Shown here one piece after another: positions 11,712 through 24,524 of a stretch of 64,000 bases of DNA. Under the pieces are notes generated by a model that searched no databases, was not told where the DNA came from, and saw nothing but the letters and a program-made list of their open reading frames with translations. Both the position numbers and the translations under genes were made by a program. The stretch is from Oenanthe sinensis (lineage: Eukaryota > Streptophyta > Magnoliopsida > Apiales > Apiaceae). The stretch is from assembly GCA_028671895.1 (NCBI GenBank), contig CM053799.1, forward strand, positions 51,027,455-51,091,454. Direction: 5' to 3'. Each line of letters starts with the position of its first letter. Positions within the stretch are counted from its first letter, which is position 1.

Positions 11712-12308
11712 TTTTAGGAATCAATGTATCTTTGATGATAACATTGACCTTAGAATCATTGAATTTTATTTTAATGTGACTGATCAATTGATATGAAAGT
11801 TATAAAGATCGATTGATCAGGAAACCATTTATCAATTGACATGTTTATATTAATCAACTGATAATATGAATGGTAGCATATGTGTACTTATTCTATTTCA
11901 ATTGATATGGTTTTAGTCGATTGATAATTTTCTCATCAATTGATACTAGAGTCGATTGATATTGGTCATCAATTGATGTGTAACTTAGATTGTCAAATTG
12001 TAATTATTTGAAGACAGAAAAATTATACAAGTGAAGGATAATCAATTAATATGGAGGCATCAACAGATAGAAGATCAATTAATACAAAGTCAAGTCAAAT
12101 GTTGAAGACCATCAACTGATATGAAGTACCATCGATTGATAACATCTATCAATCGATAAGTCAACAGCTATTTTCAATCGATGGATATCAAGATCAATCG
12201 AAGAAAAATATCAGTTAACGGATACAAGGAAGAATCAATTGATATGCTTAATAGCAAATTATCAATTGATAGGGACTGCACGACACGACATAAAGCATAT
12301 CTATGGAA

Positions 12309-13465
12309 TGTTAGGGAGTATACTGAACTATTCGTTTGAAGTATATGACATTGTCCTTTTTTATTGAGAATCTTGAATGCGTATTTTAATACTGTTTGTA
12401 TATTATATGTTGTGGATAATCTAGTATCAAATGGGATAACAGAAGATTAGATTGTCAGTGTCTGTATATAATATAATAAATGTTCACAGTTTAAGTGGAG
12501 TTAAACAAACCACTGGAATGACTGAAGTATTATTTGGAAATAATCTATCTTGATTATTGAATAATACTTGTATGCTTTGTGTATATTGAACGGGATTAAA
12601 ATATTAGAATTGTTCTTCTATTCTGATAATAAAGAAGAACTAAGATTCTATAATATTATTATTGCTTAGGTTCTTAATCCGGATACAGTGATTGACACTT
12701 GTATGCAATGCACATGTTTTGATTCATATGTGATGTGATTTTTTGTTAATCACAATATTATGTTTTGGACAATGACATTGCATACAGAGTGGGATATTGA
12801 CTATAAAAGGAAACCGTGTCCGAAAATATTCGGGTGATGATGTCCTCTTGAAAGCTCATAAAGATAATTATGCTTAAGTCCTGCAGGCAGATTTGTTCTT
12901 GCATAATTATAAGGTTGAGTGGATGATCAAGGATAAAAGATATTGATTAAATTAATTATCAGAAATTAATTTAATTAATGGACATTCGATATCTTAAACA
13001 TGGGAAATTTAATAAGCAAATAATATTGGAGCCGAATTAAATAATTAAATTACGGCATTAGGAGAGGTAGTGCAAATATTAATTCTTTAGTGGATTGAAT
13101 TAATATTTAATGACATTGGGCTTGACCCAGAATGTCATTGGAAGGCCCGACCTAATTATCCAGGATCCCTACTGTAGCCTATATATTCATCTTATTCTCT
13201 TCTAGCTATGAGTTGGAAATACTAGGGTTTTTGTGAGCAGCCGTTCAAGGAGGCAACCAAGAACTAGGGTTCCAAGATCTCAAAGCTAGAAGGGAGGCAA
13301 CCTTGGGAGGATCGAAGGCCACACTTCGCTCAAGGTGAATACGGGAATACAGTAGAAGACGTGGATTTGAATCGCTTGCGCCGTAGCGATTAAGGTTAAT
13401 TTTCTATTCAAACTCGTTCGTTTTCATATCATAAAACGCAGCATCATGATTCGATTGTCCCAACA
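12309..13465 (+). repeat. 5' LTR of young copia
   Basis: Starts tgttagggag and ends tcccaaca. A TATA-like tatatatt is at 13180-13187. Against the 3' LTR I see five single-base differences, at about 12390, 12409, 12463, 13053 and 13387. These suggest insertion within the last few hundred thousand years at usual plant rates (inference). Confidence 0.95.
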
Positions 13466-13467
13466 AT

Positions 13468-13482
13468 TGGTATCAAAGCCAG
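13468..13482 (+). other. primer-binding site of young copia
   Basis: tggtatcaaagccag, two bases after the LTR. It is one base off TGGTATCAGAGC, the site complementary to initiator tRNA-Met used by most plant copia elements. Confidence 0.9.
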
Positions 13483-15098
13483 GTTCTAGGGTTCTGCGTT
13501 ATATGATATGATGTCCATGTCGTAATTATGTATGTATATAGTGGTGGGTTTGTATTGTTTTTTTGATGCAGGTTGTTATCCACTATTATGGCCATGGTTG
13601 TAATTATGTTTTTGGATCCCACGTGGTTTATCGTGGTTGTAAATTAAATCATGAGGGTTGATCATGATTAGTTTTAATTTTTGATTTCTATTTTGATTGT
13701 AATCTTGTAATCCGAATTGTATTCAATTTAGATTATGATCTGATGTAATAGAATAGATTTTTCTGTTGTATTTGTCGTATGTAATTGTTTGATCAACGAA
13801 GATGCGAGAAACAGAGTTCTTCCGCTGCTATATGCTGTTTTCGTGGCTGCTTCGCTGTTCTGGCTACAGATTTTGCATACGATATCCGATTGGGGCGAAT
13901 AATACCTTTTCAGAAACGGCAGAACGAGACCTACAGGCTCAGATGGAAACCATCTCCAGATTTTTCAAGCCATTCTGAGCTCGTTTAGGCAGTCAAACAG
14001 GCGGCTGAAGATTTTCGAAAATTTATCGATGGATGATTTTGAAGATTATTTTTCGGGGCCATAATAGTGGATGTATTTTATTATGTTTTACATAATGTTT
14101 ACTGATCTTGATTATTACTACTATGTGTTCCATGTTTGTTTGTTATGCCATGTGATACTAACCCTTCGCATGCTAGAACGACATGGACATAGGGTTGTTT
14201 TATTATGCTTTAATCATGATGAGTATGCTGCTATGTTATGTGTTATATGTATTGTTATTATGATACATGTGGACTGCGAAAAAATAACATAGGACGATGC
14301 ATCTAGATAAAATCCTCATAGTAAAATACTAAGTGGGAGAGGGAATTAATTTGGTATTAAATCCCATGGTCTCCATTATTATTTGTATGTAATTTAACAC
14401 TAAGTCGAATATAAATTATGTATACGTCACCCATCGTGGCATGTAATTTATGGTGTCTAGAGTGTTATGGAAATTACTAGAACAAACTTCTAAAATTAAT
14501 TATGAATATTGGAAGGTACATATGTCACCCAACGTGGCGTACTAAGTTTCATAGAATTCAAATAATAAAAGGATACCTTATTTTTTGATAGCTTTCACGC
14601 TCAACTAGGAAGAGAATCTAAAATAACACATCTTTGAGTATTCTTGCGTTGGTGTCTAGGAAAGCGTGCAGCTTACCTGGCCATTTAGATTGGTGTCTAG
14701 AAAAGTGGTTAGCCTCTTGGCAATGCTTCCACCGGCCTGGCCAGTCAGTCTGAATACTCTTTAGATTTGTAATTTTAGTAGTATCTTATTGTTAGGAGCA
14801 AGAATTTATCATAGTCAAAAGGCGCATCTGGTATTATTATTATTAATTTAAGATTTAATAATGGTATACACTTAGCTATGAAAAATAATATAGATCACCC
14901 TAACGTGACTAATTATTTAGTAGTAGGACCGAAGTAACATTTAACTAAATTTAGGTGGTATATAAGTCACCCAACGTGGCATACCAGAAACCTATGGTGT
15001 TTAAGTGTTGGTGTTTTAATTTTAAATAATTGTCAGAGGAACCAATTTTTTTAAAACACCCTCTAATTATGTGTTATATGTATGATTCTCAGGATATA
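13483..15098 (+). other. 1.6 kb leader of young copia with repeated motifs
   Basis: Untranslated leader between primer site and gag. Four copies of a tcacccaacgtggc-type word lie at 14427-14440, 14525-14538, 14895-14909 and 14967-14980. Four copies of ggtgtctag or ggtgttta lie near 14452, 14651, 14693 and 14995. A GC-richer stretch at 13785-13990 is open for 67 codons but resembles nothing I know. A possible splice acceptor (gattctcag) ends six bases before the likely gag ATG at 15099. Confidence 0.7.
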
Positions 15099-16520
15099 AT
15101 GGGCTTTAATCCACTTTTTACCATACTTAAGGATAACAAACTTACTAGACCTAACTATATTGAATGGAAACGTAATTTGGACATTGTGTTGACTGCTGAG
15201 GAGTACAAATTTTGCATTAATGAACCCAAGCCAGAGGAGCCTGCTGAGAATGCTTCTGAAGTTGAGAAGGAGTATTATAAGAAGTGGATTAAGGCTGATG
15301 AGATGTCGCGATGTTACATTCTGGCAGCAATGTCAGGTGTTTTGCAGCATCAGCATCAGGCTATGGCCACTGCTTCAGATATGCTCTTTAATCTCAAAGA
15401 ACTTTTTGGAGATCAGAATAGGGCTGCAAGGCAAGTAGCAATGAAAGCTTTAATGAACACTCAGATGGCTGAAGGGACACCTGTAAGGGATCATGTTCTC
15501 AGGATGATGTCACATCTGAATGAGATGGAGATCCTTGGTGCTGAGGTTGATGGGGAAACCCAGATCGATATCATCCTTATGAGTTTACCCAAAAGTTTTG
15601 AGCAGTTCCGCTTGAATTACACCATGAACAAAAGGATGTATAGTCTTACGGAACTTCTGACAGAACTTCAGGCAGCTGAAGGACTTTTTCAGCAGAGTGT
15701 TCAAGTCAATGTGGCTGAGAAACCTTCTTCTTCTAAGCCGAAAGCCAAGAAGAAGAAAAAGGCTCAGACACAGAAAGTTGTGAAAGCTGTGGGAGTTCAA
15801 GGTGGTGCTGTGAAAAAGCCCAAGGGCAAGTGCTTCAGGTGCAAGCAGTCGGGTCACTGGAAACAGGATTGTCCTCTTCCTAAGAAGAAAAACAATACTG
15901 GTATGTCTCTTTCTCTAGTTACAGAAACATATATAGCGGCTATATCTACGAGCACTTGGTGTGTAGATACAGGAGCCACTGATCATGTTTATAATTCTAT
16001 GCAGGGGTTCCAGCAATCCAGAATGCTTAGAGATGGCGAGATATATTTGTTCATGGGAGATGCTACGAAAGTAGCAGTAGTTGCAGTGGGAGATGTTAAT
16101 TTATCTTTTGGTGATGATAGGAATTTGGTTTTGAACAATTGTCTTTATGTACCTTCGTTTAGAAGGAATTTAATTTCGGTTTCTAAACTTGTTTTGGATG
16201 GTTATAATGTTTGTTTGGATCATAATGTTTCAATTATGAGGAATAAACTAGTTATATGTTCTGGTACATTGCAAGACAATTTATACATAATCACTCCTAA
16301 TCAACCTGCACTGCAACTACAACATAGGGTATTAAATAACACATCTTCTATCACTGCTAAAAGAAAGGAACCTTCTTCTTTGAACCAAACATATCTTTGG
16401 CATTTAAGATTAGGTCATATTAACTTGATGAGGATTCAAAGACTGGTAGTAGATGAGCCTTTAGGCTCATTGGCAGTGGAGCCATTTCCAGTCTGTGAAT
16501 CTGTTTGGAAGGTAAAATGA
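15099..16520 (+). CDS. copia gag, protease and pre-integrase (frameshifted end)
   Basis: I start at ATG 15099 ([16 protein letters not shown]), where gag homology begins; the frame is open upstream to 15030. The gag domain has [15 protein letters not shown]. The zinc knuckle is at 15831-15872, [14 protein letters not shown]. The protease active site [11 protein letters not shown] is near 15957-15990. The pre-integrase segment [15 protein letters not shown] is near 16393. The frame ends at 16518-16520 after a one-base deletion near 16500 throws it out of the integrase frame. Gag forms the particle; the protease cuts the polyprotein. Confidence 0.9.
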   Translation: MGFNPLFTILKDNKLTRPNYIEWKRNLDIVLTAEEYKFCINEPKPEEPAENASEVEKEYYKKWIKADEMSRCYILAAMSGVLQHQHQAMATASDMLFNLKELFGDQNRAARQVAMKALMNTQMAEGTPVRDHVLRMMSHLNEMEILGAEVDGETQIDIILMSLPKSFEQFRLNYTMNKRMYSLTELLTELQAAEGLFQQSVQVNVAEKPSSSKPKAKKKKKAQTQKVVKAVGVQGGAVKKPKGKCFRCKQSGHWKQDCPLPKKKNNTGMSLSLVTETYIAAISTSTWCVDTGATDHVYNSMQGFQQSRMLRDGEIYLFMGDATKVAVVAVGDVNLSFGDDRNLVLNNCLYVPSFRRNLISVSKLVLDGYNVCLDHNVSIMRNKLVICSGTLQDNLYIITPNQPALQLQHRVLNNTSSITAKRKEPSSLNQTYLWHLRLGHINLMRIQRLVVDEPLGSLAVEPFPVCESVWKVK

Positions 16521-19042
16521 CCACTAGGCCTTTTAAGGCAAAGGGGAATAGAGCCAAAGAAGTGTTAGAACTGGTTCATACTGATTTATGTGGACCCATG
16601 AATATTCAAGCAAGAGGTGGTTATGAATATTTTGTCACTTTTATTGATGATTATTCTAGATATGGATACATTTATTTGTTGCGCCGTAAATCAGAGTGCT
16701 TTGACAAGTTCAAGGAGTACAAAATTGTAACGGAGAAGCGACATGGAAAATGTATCAAGTCACTACGATCAGATCGTGGTGGCGAATACTTGCTTGGAGA
16801 ATTTAGGGATTACTTATCAAAGAATGGGATCATGTCTCAGTTGACTGCACCTGGAACACCCCAACAGAATGGTGTAGCGGAGAGAAGGAATCGTACTCTT
16901 TTGGAGAGTGTTAGATCGATGATGAGTTATTCAGAATTACCCAAGTCGTTTTGGGGACATGCTTTAGAAACAGCAGCTTATCTTTTGAATTTAGTTCCTT
17001 CTAAGTCAGTTCCTAAGACTCCAAAAGAATTGTGGACTGGTTCAAAACCTAGTCTAAGACATATTCGGATATGGGGTTGTCCAGCACATGTGTTGAACAA
17101 GAACGTGACTAAGTTAGAATCTCGTACAGAAGTAAGGCTTTTTGTAGGCTATCCCATGGGAACGAAAGGATATTTATTTTATAGTCCTAAGGATCGGGAT
17201 GTCATTGTTAGTACCAATGCTAGATTCCTAGAGGAGGACTATATGATGAACCATAAACCCATGAGCAGTGTCGTTTTAGAGGAACTAGTGGGAGAGACAA
17301 ATAATGAACAAGTGCCAATAGTACAAGTAGAACAGCCACAAGAGAACACACAACCTATCACTAATACCACACCGGTGTCTCGTCGTAGTGGGAGGGTTAT
17401 TCGTAAACCCAGCAGATTCATGTTATTGGGAGAGTCTACGGACTTGGTCTCTGAGGAACATGATGAGGATCCCATGACATACGAGGAAGCACTGCAAGAC
17501 AAAGGTGCAGATCTATGGCAAAAAGAAATGAAATCTGAGATGGAATCTATGTATTCAAATCAAGTCTGGGAGCTCGTGGAACCACCCAAAGGTGTAAAAC
17601 CCATTGGATGTAAGTGGATCTACAAGAGAAAAAGAGGATCTGACAAAAAGGTAAAAGCTTGGAAAGCAAGACTTGTTGCGAAAGGGTATACTCAGAAAGA
17701 AGGGATCGATTATGAGGAAACCTTTTCGCCAGTAGTCATGCTAAAGTCGATCCGGATTCTTTTATCTATAGCAGCTCATCTCGATTATGAGATTTGGCAA
17801 ATGGATGTCAAGACAGCTTTCCTAAATGGGAGTCTTGATGATGAGATCATCTATATGCAACAACCAGAAGGATTCATTAAGGAAGGCCAAGAGCATCTGG
17901 TATGTAAGCTTAAGAAGTCCATTTATGGACTTAAACAAGCTTCTAGGTATTGGAATATTCGCTTTGATCAGGTAATCCAGTCATACGGATTTGATCAATG
18001 TCCAAGCGAGTCGTGTGTGTACAAGAAATGTGAGGGTAGTTCAGTGACTTTTCTAGTGCTATACGTAGATGATATTTTACTCATTGGAAACAATGTAGGG
18101 ATGTTATCAGCGGTAAAGGCATGGTTGTTCAAACAGTTCGAAATGAAGGACTTAGGTGAAGCGGCATACATCCTTGGGATCAAAGTTATAAGGGATCGCA
18201 AGAAAATGATGTTGGCTTTATCCCAAGAGCCCTATATTGATGAGGTATTGGCTCGTTTTAACATGCAGGACTCCAAGAAGGGTAACCTACCTTATAAACA
18301 TGGAGTTGCTCTATCAAAGAAACAGTGTCCTAAGACACCAGAGGCGATAGAGAGCATGAAAGCGGTTCCCTATGCTTCGGCATGCGGAAGCTTAATGTAT
18401 GCAATGTTATGTACGAGACCTGATATTTGTTTTGCCGTGGGCATGGTTAGCAGATATCAGTCAAACCCAGGACAGGAACATTGGAGTGCAGTAAAGGCTA
18501 TACTCAAGTACCTGAGAAGGACTAAGGAGTATATGCTAATTTACAAGGCCTCAGATTTGTTACCTCTAGGATATACCGATTCAGATTTCCAAGCAGATAG
18601 AGATAAGAGGAAATCAACCTCGGGATATGTGTTTACCTTAGGAGGTGGAGCTGTAATATGGAGGAGTGTAAAGCAGAAATGCGTTGCTGACTCTACCATG
18701 GAAGCCGAATATGTGGCAGCTTCGGAGGCAGCCAAAGAGGCAATATGGTTCAGAAACTTTCTTTTGGACATAGATGTGGTACCTAATTTGCCTAGGAGCT
18801 TGACAGTGTATTGTGATAACACTGGTGCTGTGGCAAATGCAAAGGAACCGCGAGACCATAAGGCAGCAAAACACATCGAGCGTAAGTATCACCTTATACG
18901 ACAATTCGTTAAGCGAGGAGATATTATTGTGACTGATATAGCATCAAAGGACAACCGGGCAGATCCTTTCACAAAGAGCTTACCAGCTAAGGCTTTTGAG
19001 CAGCACGTGGAGGCGATAGGAGTCAGATGTATGGTCACATAA
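16505..19042 (+). CDS. copia integrase, reverse transcriptase and RNase H
   Basis: 845 codons from an internal ATG; in an intact element this would continue the gag-pol frame. Integrase: D in [12 protein letters not shown] in [10 protein letters not shown] in GVAERRNRT. Reverse transcriptase: [38 protein letters not shown] and the YVDD active site at 18063-18074. RNase [36 protein letters not shown]. All catalytic motifs look intact and no stop interrupts them. The ATG at 16517 is an ordinary internal Met, so separate translation is unlikely. Confidence 0.93.
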   Translation: MEGKMTTRPFKAKGNRAKEVLELVHTDLCGPMNIQARGGYEYFVTFIDDYSRYGYIYLLRRKSECFDKFKEYKIVTEKRHGKCIKSLRSDRGGEYLLGEFRDYLSKNGIMSQLTAPGTPQQNGVAERRNRTLLESVRSMMSYSELPKSFWGHALETAAYLLNLVPSKSVPKTPKELWTGSKPSLRHIRIWGCPAHVLNKNVTKLESRTEVRLFVGYPMGTKGYLFYSPKDRDVIVSTNARFLEEDYMMNHKPMSSVVLEELVGETNNEQVPIVQVEQPQENTQPITNTTPVSRRSGRVIRKPSRFMLLGESTDLVSEEHDEDPMTYEEALQDKGADLWQKEMKSEMESMYSNQVWELVEPPKGVKPIGCKWIYKRKRGSDKKVKAWKARLVAKGYTQKEGIDYEETFSPVVMLKSIRILLSIAAHLDYEIWQMDVKTAFLNGSLDDEIIYMQQPEGFIKEGQEHLVCKLKKSIYGLKQASRYWNIRFDQVIQSYGFDQCPSESCVYKKCEGSSVTFLVLYVDDILLIGNNVGMLSAVKAWLFKQFEMKDLGEAAYILGIKVIRDRKKMMLALSQEPYIDEVLARFNMQDSKKGNLPYKHGVALSKKQCPKTPEAIESMKAVPYASACGSLMYAMLCTRPDICFAVGMVSRYQSNPGQEHWSAVKAILKYLRRTKEYMLIYKASDLLPLGYTDSDFQADRDKRKSTSGYVFTLGGGAVIWRSVKQKCVADSTMEAEYVAASEAAKEAIWFRNFLLDIDVVPNLPRSLTVYCDNTGAVANAKEPRDHKAAKHIERKYHLIRQFVKRGDIIVTDIASKDNRADPFTKSLPAKAFEQHVEAIGVRCMVT

Positions 19043-19110
19043 TAGTTATTTAATTGGTAGTGGATTGCTTGTAATAAAACACTGATATACTCAAAGAATA
19101 GCTTGAGTAT

Positions 19111-19121
19111 AAGTGGGAGAT
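19111..19121 (+). other. polypurine tract of young copia
   Basis: aagtgggagat lies immediately before the 3' LTR start at 19122, the usual position and composition for a copia plus-strand primer. Confidence 0.85.
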
Positions 19122-20278
19122 TGTTAGGGAGTATACTGAACTATTCGTTTGAAGTATATGACATTGTCCTTTTTTATTGAGAATCTTGAATGCGTATTTT
19201 AACACTGTTTGTATATTATATATTGTGGATAATCTAGTATCAAATGGGATAACAGAAGATTAGATTGTCAGTGTCTATATATAATATAATAAATGTTCAC
19301 AGTTTAAGTGGAGTTAAACAAACCACTGGAATGACTGAAGTATTATTTGGAAATAATCTATCTTGATTATTGAATAATACTTGTATGCTTTGTGTATATT
19401 GAACGGGATTAAAATATTAGAATTGTTCTTCTATTCTGATAATAAAGAAGAACTAAGATTCTATAATATTATTATTGCTTAGGTTCTTAATCCGGATACA
19501 GTGATTGACACTTGTATGCAATGCACATGTTTTGATTCATATGTGATGTGATTTTTTGTTAATCACAATATTATGTTTTGGACAATGACATTGCATACAG
19601 AGTGGGATATTGACTATAAAAGGAAACCGTGTCCGAAAATATTCGGGTGATGATGTCCTCTTGAAAGCTCATAAAGATAATTATGCTTAAGTCCTGCAGG
19701 CAGATTTGTTCTTGCATAATTATAAGGTTGAGTGGATGATCAAGGATAAAAGATATTGATTAAATTAATTATCAGAAATTAATTTAATTAATGGACATTC
19801 GATATCTTAAACATGGGAAATTTAATAAGCAAATAATATTGGAGCCGAATTAAATAATTAAATTATGGCATTAGGAGAGGTAGTGCAAATATTAATTCTT
19901 TAGTGGATTGAATTAATATTTAATGACATTGGGCTTGACCCAGAATGTCATTGGAAGGCCCGACCTAATTATCCAGGATCCCTACTGTAGCCTATATATT
20001 CATCTTATTCTCTTCTAGCTATGAGTTGGAAATACTAGGGTTTTTGTGAGCAGCCGTTCAAGGAGGCAACCAAGAACTAGGGTTCCAAGATCTCAAAGCT
20101 AGAAGGGAGGCAACCTTGGGAGGATCGAAGGCCACACTTCGCTCAAGGTGAATACGGGAATACAGTAGAAGACGTGGATTTGAATCGCTTGCGCCGTAGG
20201 GATTAAGGTTAATTTTCTATTCAAACTCGTTCGTTTTCATATCATAAAACGCAGCATCATGATTCGATTGTCCCAACA
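19122..20278 (+). repeat. 3' LTR of young copia
   Basis: 1157 bp, same length as the 5' copy with no indel. A TATA-like tatatatt is at 19993-20000. The end tcccaaca is followed by the second copy of the target duplication, atggaa, at 20279-20284. Confidence 0.95.
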
Positions 20279-20805
20279 ATGGAAGACAGTCTAGAGTGAC
20301 TGTGAAGAATCAAATTGAAGTTGTCCTGCCTGGAATGAAGATATTTCTTAAAATAGAAATAAACAAATAGGAAAGACAATTTGTTAACATTCCAAGAATA
20401 GTTAGTTTTATTTTACTGTTCTGGAGATTGTAAAACACTCTTGTATTATATAAACAAGAGTGGTAGCATTGTTAGAGATATACAACAGAGATAGATATAT
20501 TTTCTAAATCAACTGTTCAAGCCTTAGAGTACATTGTAAGAACAATTGATTTTATTTCTAACCTTGTAAACACAGCTAGGTTTTATTAACCTAGGTTATT
20601 TCAACAAAAATACAACTGATGGAAAAAACAATCCATCAGTAATTTTAAAGATCTTGTCTTTGTTCAAATATTTAGTTTCAATTATTATTGTTCATAGTCT
20701 AAAACTTCTCAAACTTATCTAGTAAATACAAAAATATTCAAAATCAGTATATTTGTATTCAACCCCCCTTCTACAAATATATTGACATTGTTCTAGGGAA
20801 TAACA

Positions 20806-23140
20806 AACTTTATGCTAGAACAACAATTAGAAGAGAAATAGTCAAACTATAAAAACTTACTCATGAAACCATATTCAGACCTTCACTCATACTACTTGAA
20901 TCTGCCATACTTCTCCATTTAATCACTACATTCAAGTCTTTTAATATATCTATTGTCACTTATCTTTAAAGAATCAACATCTAATAAGTATCAAACAATA
21001 GTGAAAATATATATGTCTACACAACAAACACATTAGATATATAGATAAGAACCATTACCTAAGTTTTGCCCCAAAATACAACTTTTGTTGTATCTTTGTA
21101 CTCTTAACTAATACTTGATTGACAAATTTCATCACATCCATCGTCGCTTCTTCTCTTGTAGAGAATCAAACATCAATCAACATCTAATTGATATAAAAAA
21201 TTAAAAATCAAGTTTTAATCAAGTAATAACATATGATTACACAACAATCAATATACACTAATGTATAAACACAAATAGAGATACACGTATATATACATCA
21301 GGGTAAATGTGACTGTGAATCAAATAGATATCATACTTATATACCTTGTATAGGAGTAAAACTCAAGGATTGTCCTAATTTCTCACTTTTATCATTCTGG
21401 AAAAAAAATCAAAACACGATTAGACAAATAAAGAGAGGAATCAATCAAATGATATACTAAAAGAATAATCCAGGACGAATTTGAATCGTAACTAAGGATT
21501 TTCAAGTTTCGATTTTTGAAATCAGGAATAAATCAAGTTGTTTTCTTGAATAAATTATAGCCAAAGATTTTTAAGAAAAAATGACCCCTAAGAGATTTAT
21601 AAATCAAGTTGTTTTAATCAGAATACTTTTGAAATAATTTGAATTCGCAAAAACTCAAGTTCTAACAAACCATACACTCAAATCAGACGCTTATCATGGC
21701 TTGAATCAAGGATTGTTTGAATTTTGAATATGCAGTATATGAAGTAAGGATTGTACGAAGCAAGCTACTTTGATGCATAGCGTGATTGATAGATACGTAA
21801 TACTCCGGATTATATTGACGGGTCAAACTTGGATACTCCGATAACTCATAAATATACAGAAAATAACACAAATTAGTAAGTTGGATCATGGATAGGTGCC
21901 CCGTTAACCCATATGTCAAGTGGAAGTTACCAATATACCCTTAAAAATAGGGACAAAAGTGGAATTTCCAGCCAATCCTTCATTAGTAGGAATTTATTAT
22001 AATAGATACATATCAATGAATCCGTAAATTTGTGTATATGGCAATTTTATTCTAACAATATAACCCACCTTTAAGAGACAGATATATACTTACCTCCATT
22101 TGTTATCTTTGAAAGGTTTGATTTTGTTATTGATTGTCAGTGACTTCTCTGAGTAAACCCTTTATGATGTCCTTACTTTGTTATTTTAATTTCAAATTTA
22201 TGAGCAATGGTGCAACTTAGTCACCTACTTAAATATGGTTCATTTCCAATGCCGTTACTAAATTATTTTAAAATAAATTTGAAATAATTGAATAAATTAT
22301 ATACAAAATATGATCTATAGATTATAGTATACTATGTGTTAATGTTTTTTTAATTGAAAGAAATAGGAAAACTATCTCTATTATGTTCATATAATATAGA
22401 TAAATAATTAAAAAAAATTGACATTTTTTTAAAGATATATAACTAAATATATAAATATATTTAAATTAGACTTGGTTCAGGCACATGTGACTTACAATGT
22501 CATTACTTAATAATATAAAACAAAACCTCTAGAAAAGATAAATAGATTATATTCAAATCCGATTTATATATTATATTATAATATACATTAATGCTTAAAA
22601 TAATTCTAATATTTTTTGTTTTATGTTTAGATAATAATACAGTTAAAGTAAAAAATATTAAATTTTATTGTAATAAATTATTACAATTGTTTTTACTTCA
22701 CTCAATTGTTTCATTTTCACTAATAGCCAAAAAACAGTAGGAGCCTTATCTGCTAATTTCAATTGTTTTGTTTTGTCGTCATTAAACAACACATAAAGTA
22801 AATTCTATGTGGGAGCCTTATGTGCTAAATTCCTGACATGACATTACCACCTGTTCTACTCTATTTTGTAAAATGCCATATCTTTATCACATCATAACTT
22901 TAATAAATTAACTTTGATCCCATTGCAATCCTCAAGAACTTCAGCTGTTTAATATGATATAGTAAAACATTAGAAAAATATAACATAACATCAGAAATTT
23001 ATTGAAATAAGAACATTCTGAAATATTCATTCCAGCTAAAATTCCCGTAAAAGATAAATATCAAATATTCCAAACCAACCGCAAAAGCCGAAATTTCCAA
23101 ATAATATCAAATTGGTTCTCCCAGAAAATGTATGATCAAA
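20806..23140. other. AT-rich spacer, nothing recognised
   Basis: It follows the end of the SIRE-like LTR. I see no coding sequence, terminal repeat or RNA gene that I can support. The longest open frame (21683-21919, minus) has no recognisable protein feature. Confidence 0.5.
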
Positions 23141-24524
23141 TTAAACTGCACGTTGAATTGTAATTCCAAAAACACAGCCTTCTTCGTTGTCTTCAACCAA
23201 ATCAAACTTATTCCAACCAGAAGAAAATCTTGGTAGTCAACCAGAGTTAACCAAGCCAACTGTCCAGTCCCGATCATTTGTTCTCAAGATTACTTCTTCA
23301 CCAACAGCCCACACTCTTCCAAATGGAGTAATTGATTTGGGAATATACTGAAAGAAAGCAGGTGTAGTAGAATTAATAATATTGCTAACAAAACCAGCTT
23401 TAATGCGGACAAACATATATAGGATTACCACTCCATGAGACGTGGCATTAGTGTTTGATGCAGACATAGTTGCAACGAACTGCCTTTCAATGTTGTCCGA
23501 TCCTTCTTCAATTCCTTCAACTTCCATATCATTAACAGGTCCGTGCTCTTGATTCTCAGAGTCTGAATCACTGTCTGAATCTGATTCGGATTCATATTCA
23601 GACTCAGGACCTGCATAACATAATCATATAAAACATCTATTAATAATCTATTTGATCCTTGGTAATTATTCCAGCTAGCTGTATTCATGCCTAATACCAA
23701 AACAAAATTATAAGCTGTTAACATTAGAGTCAATTTGAAAATGTACGAGGAAAAGTCTTTTCAAGCTTTTGCCTATCAAAGATGTACATCTCAAACTTGC
23801 CAGCCCCATCGTATGTGAACATAAAGATATCATAGATTTGGATATATTTCTTTGCAACAAGCGGTCATAGGCCATTGATGTAGACGTGATTCTTCGTCAG
23901 AAGACACTCAAACTTTTGACCATTCTTCAGAGAAACCGTAACATTCTTTGGTAGTTTTTTTCTAAACCTTTTCAGGAAAGCATTTGGCACATCCTGAAAT
24001 TCAACATAAACAATAAAAACATTATATCATAAGCTTAATGTGCAGGACAACCAATTACTATACTTATTTGTACGGTAAGCTTGGTGCACAACTTACAATT
24101 TTTCCTTGCACCAAAATTTCCATCATATACCTCCTTTAGTATCTAATAAATCAAACAAATTAGAAGTTAAACATTGTTTGAACACTATATAACATTTTCA
24201 CTCACAATCGTACAAATTATAAATCTTACAAAATCTTATACCTTGACGAAAAACATGAGCCCGAATAGGTTTAGCCCTTTCGTATTCAATTTATGTTCGT
24301 CCATCGTTTAAAATATTAACAAAAAATATACCACTTCCCTTGTAACGCAAAGTCATTATTATATAATTCCGTGTTCTGTATTTGCTTATCAACACATTCA
24401 TTTGGCAGAGAGATTCCTCATCCTATTTGTAATGAACGTCTATCTGTTGGCCATTTGGAAATTGCAACCCAACATTTCTTGGCATATCGTTTCCGTATTT
24501 ACTGACAAATTCAGCTGGCAATTT
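23141..24524 (-). pseudogene. B3-domain (REM-type) transcription factor gene, broken
   Basis: Three exon-like pieces with splice acceptors on the minus strand. Exon at 24524 down to about 24320: KLPAEFVSKYGNDMPRNV, with a TAG after about 35 codons. Exon at 23993 down to about 23755: DVPNAFLKRFRKKLPKNV then KNGQKFECLL, with TGA at 23867-23865. Exon at 23610 to 23141: acidic Ser/Asp linker, then YIPKSITPFG, EVILRTNDRDW and FSSGWNKFDLV, with TGA at 23238-23236. These patterns fit plant B3 DNA-binding domains joined by an acidic linker, as in the REM group. Reading stops in every domain, so no full protein can be made. Confidence 0.75.

Larger units (their letters stand above)
12309..20278 (+). 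mobile_element. young, almost intact Ty1/copia retrotransposon
   Basis: LTRs at 12309-13465 and 19122-20278 are each 1157 bp and differ at five sites by eye. The 5-6 bp target duplication (a)tggaa is at 12303-12308 and 20279-20284. Primer-binding site, long leader, gag-pol with all domains and a polypurine tract are present in order. The only coding defect I see is a one-base deletion near 16500. It sits inside the 3' LTR of the SIRE-like element, so it is the later insertion. I do not assign a copia lineage. Confidence 0.95.
1..20805 (+). mobile_element. SIRE-like Ty1/copia retrotransposon, 5'-truncated by window edge, twice interrupted
   Basis: Pieces 1-1537, 8383-12308 and 20285-20805 join into one plus-strand element: gag zinc knuckle, protease, integrase, a degenerate extra ORF, a purine-rich tract and a 3' LTR. 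The order and the CX2CX4HX4C knuckle fit SIRE-type Ty1/copia. Reverse transcriptase and RNase H are absent: integrase C-terminal sequence runs straight into the extra ORF region. The element hosts an Athila-like insertion (1538-8377) and a younger copia (12309-20278). Its 5' LTR lies left of the window. The SIRE assignment rests on architecture and is an inference. Confidence 0.75.
11712..20805 (+). repeat. 3' LTR of SIRE-like element, split by the young copia
   Basis: The left part is 11712-12308 and the right part 20285-20805, about 1.12 kb together. This matches the 1134 bp LTR of the second SIRE-like element at 44213-45346. The end reads ...gggaataaca. The start, ttttagg, is probably a decayed tgttagg. 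A TATA-like tatataaa lies at 20447-20454, before ...acaagagtgg. The left part is full of atcaattgat-type words. The sequence aacccccctt near 20761 is a usual pre-terminal string in this LTR class. Confidence 0.65.

Noticed and set aside
13785..13988. Small gene in the copia leader
   Set aside because: 67 codons without recognisable features, within the untranslated leader of an otherwise standard element.
18541..18904. Antisense ORFs over the copia RNase H
   Set aside because: Shadows of the strongly conserved plus-strand pol frame.
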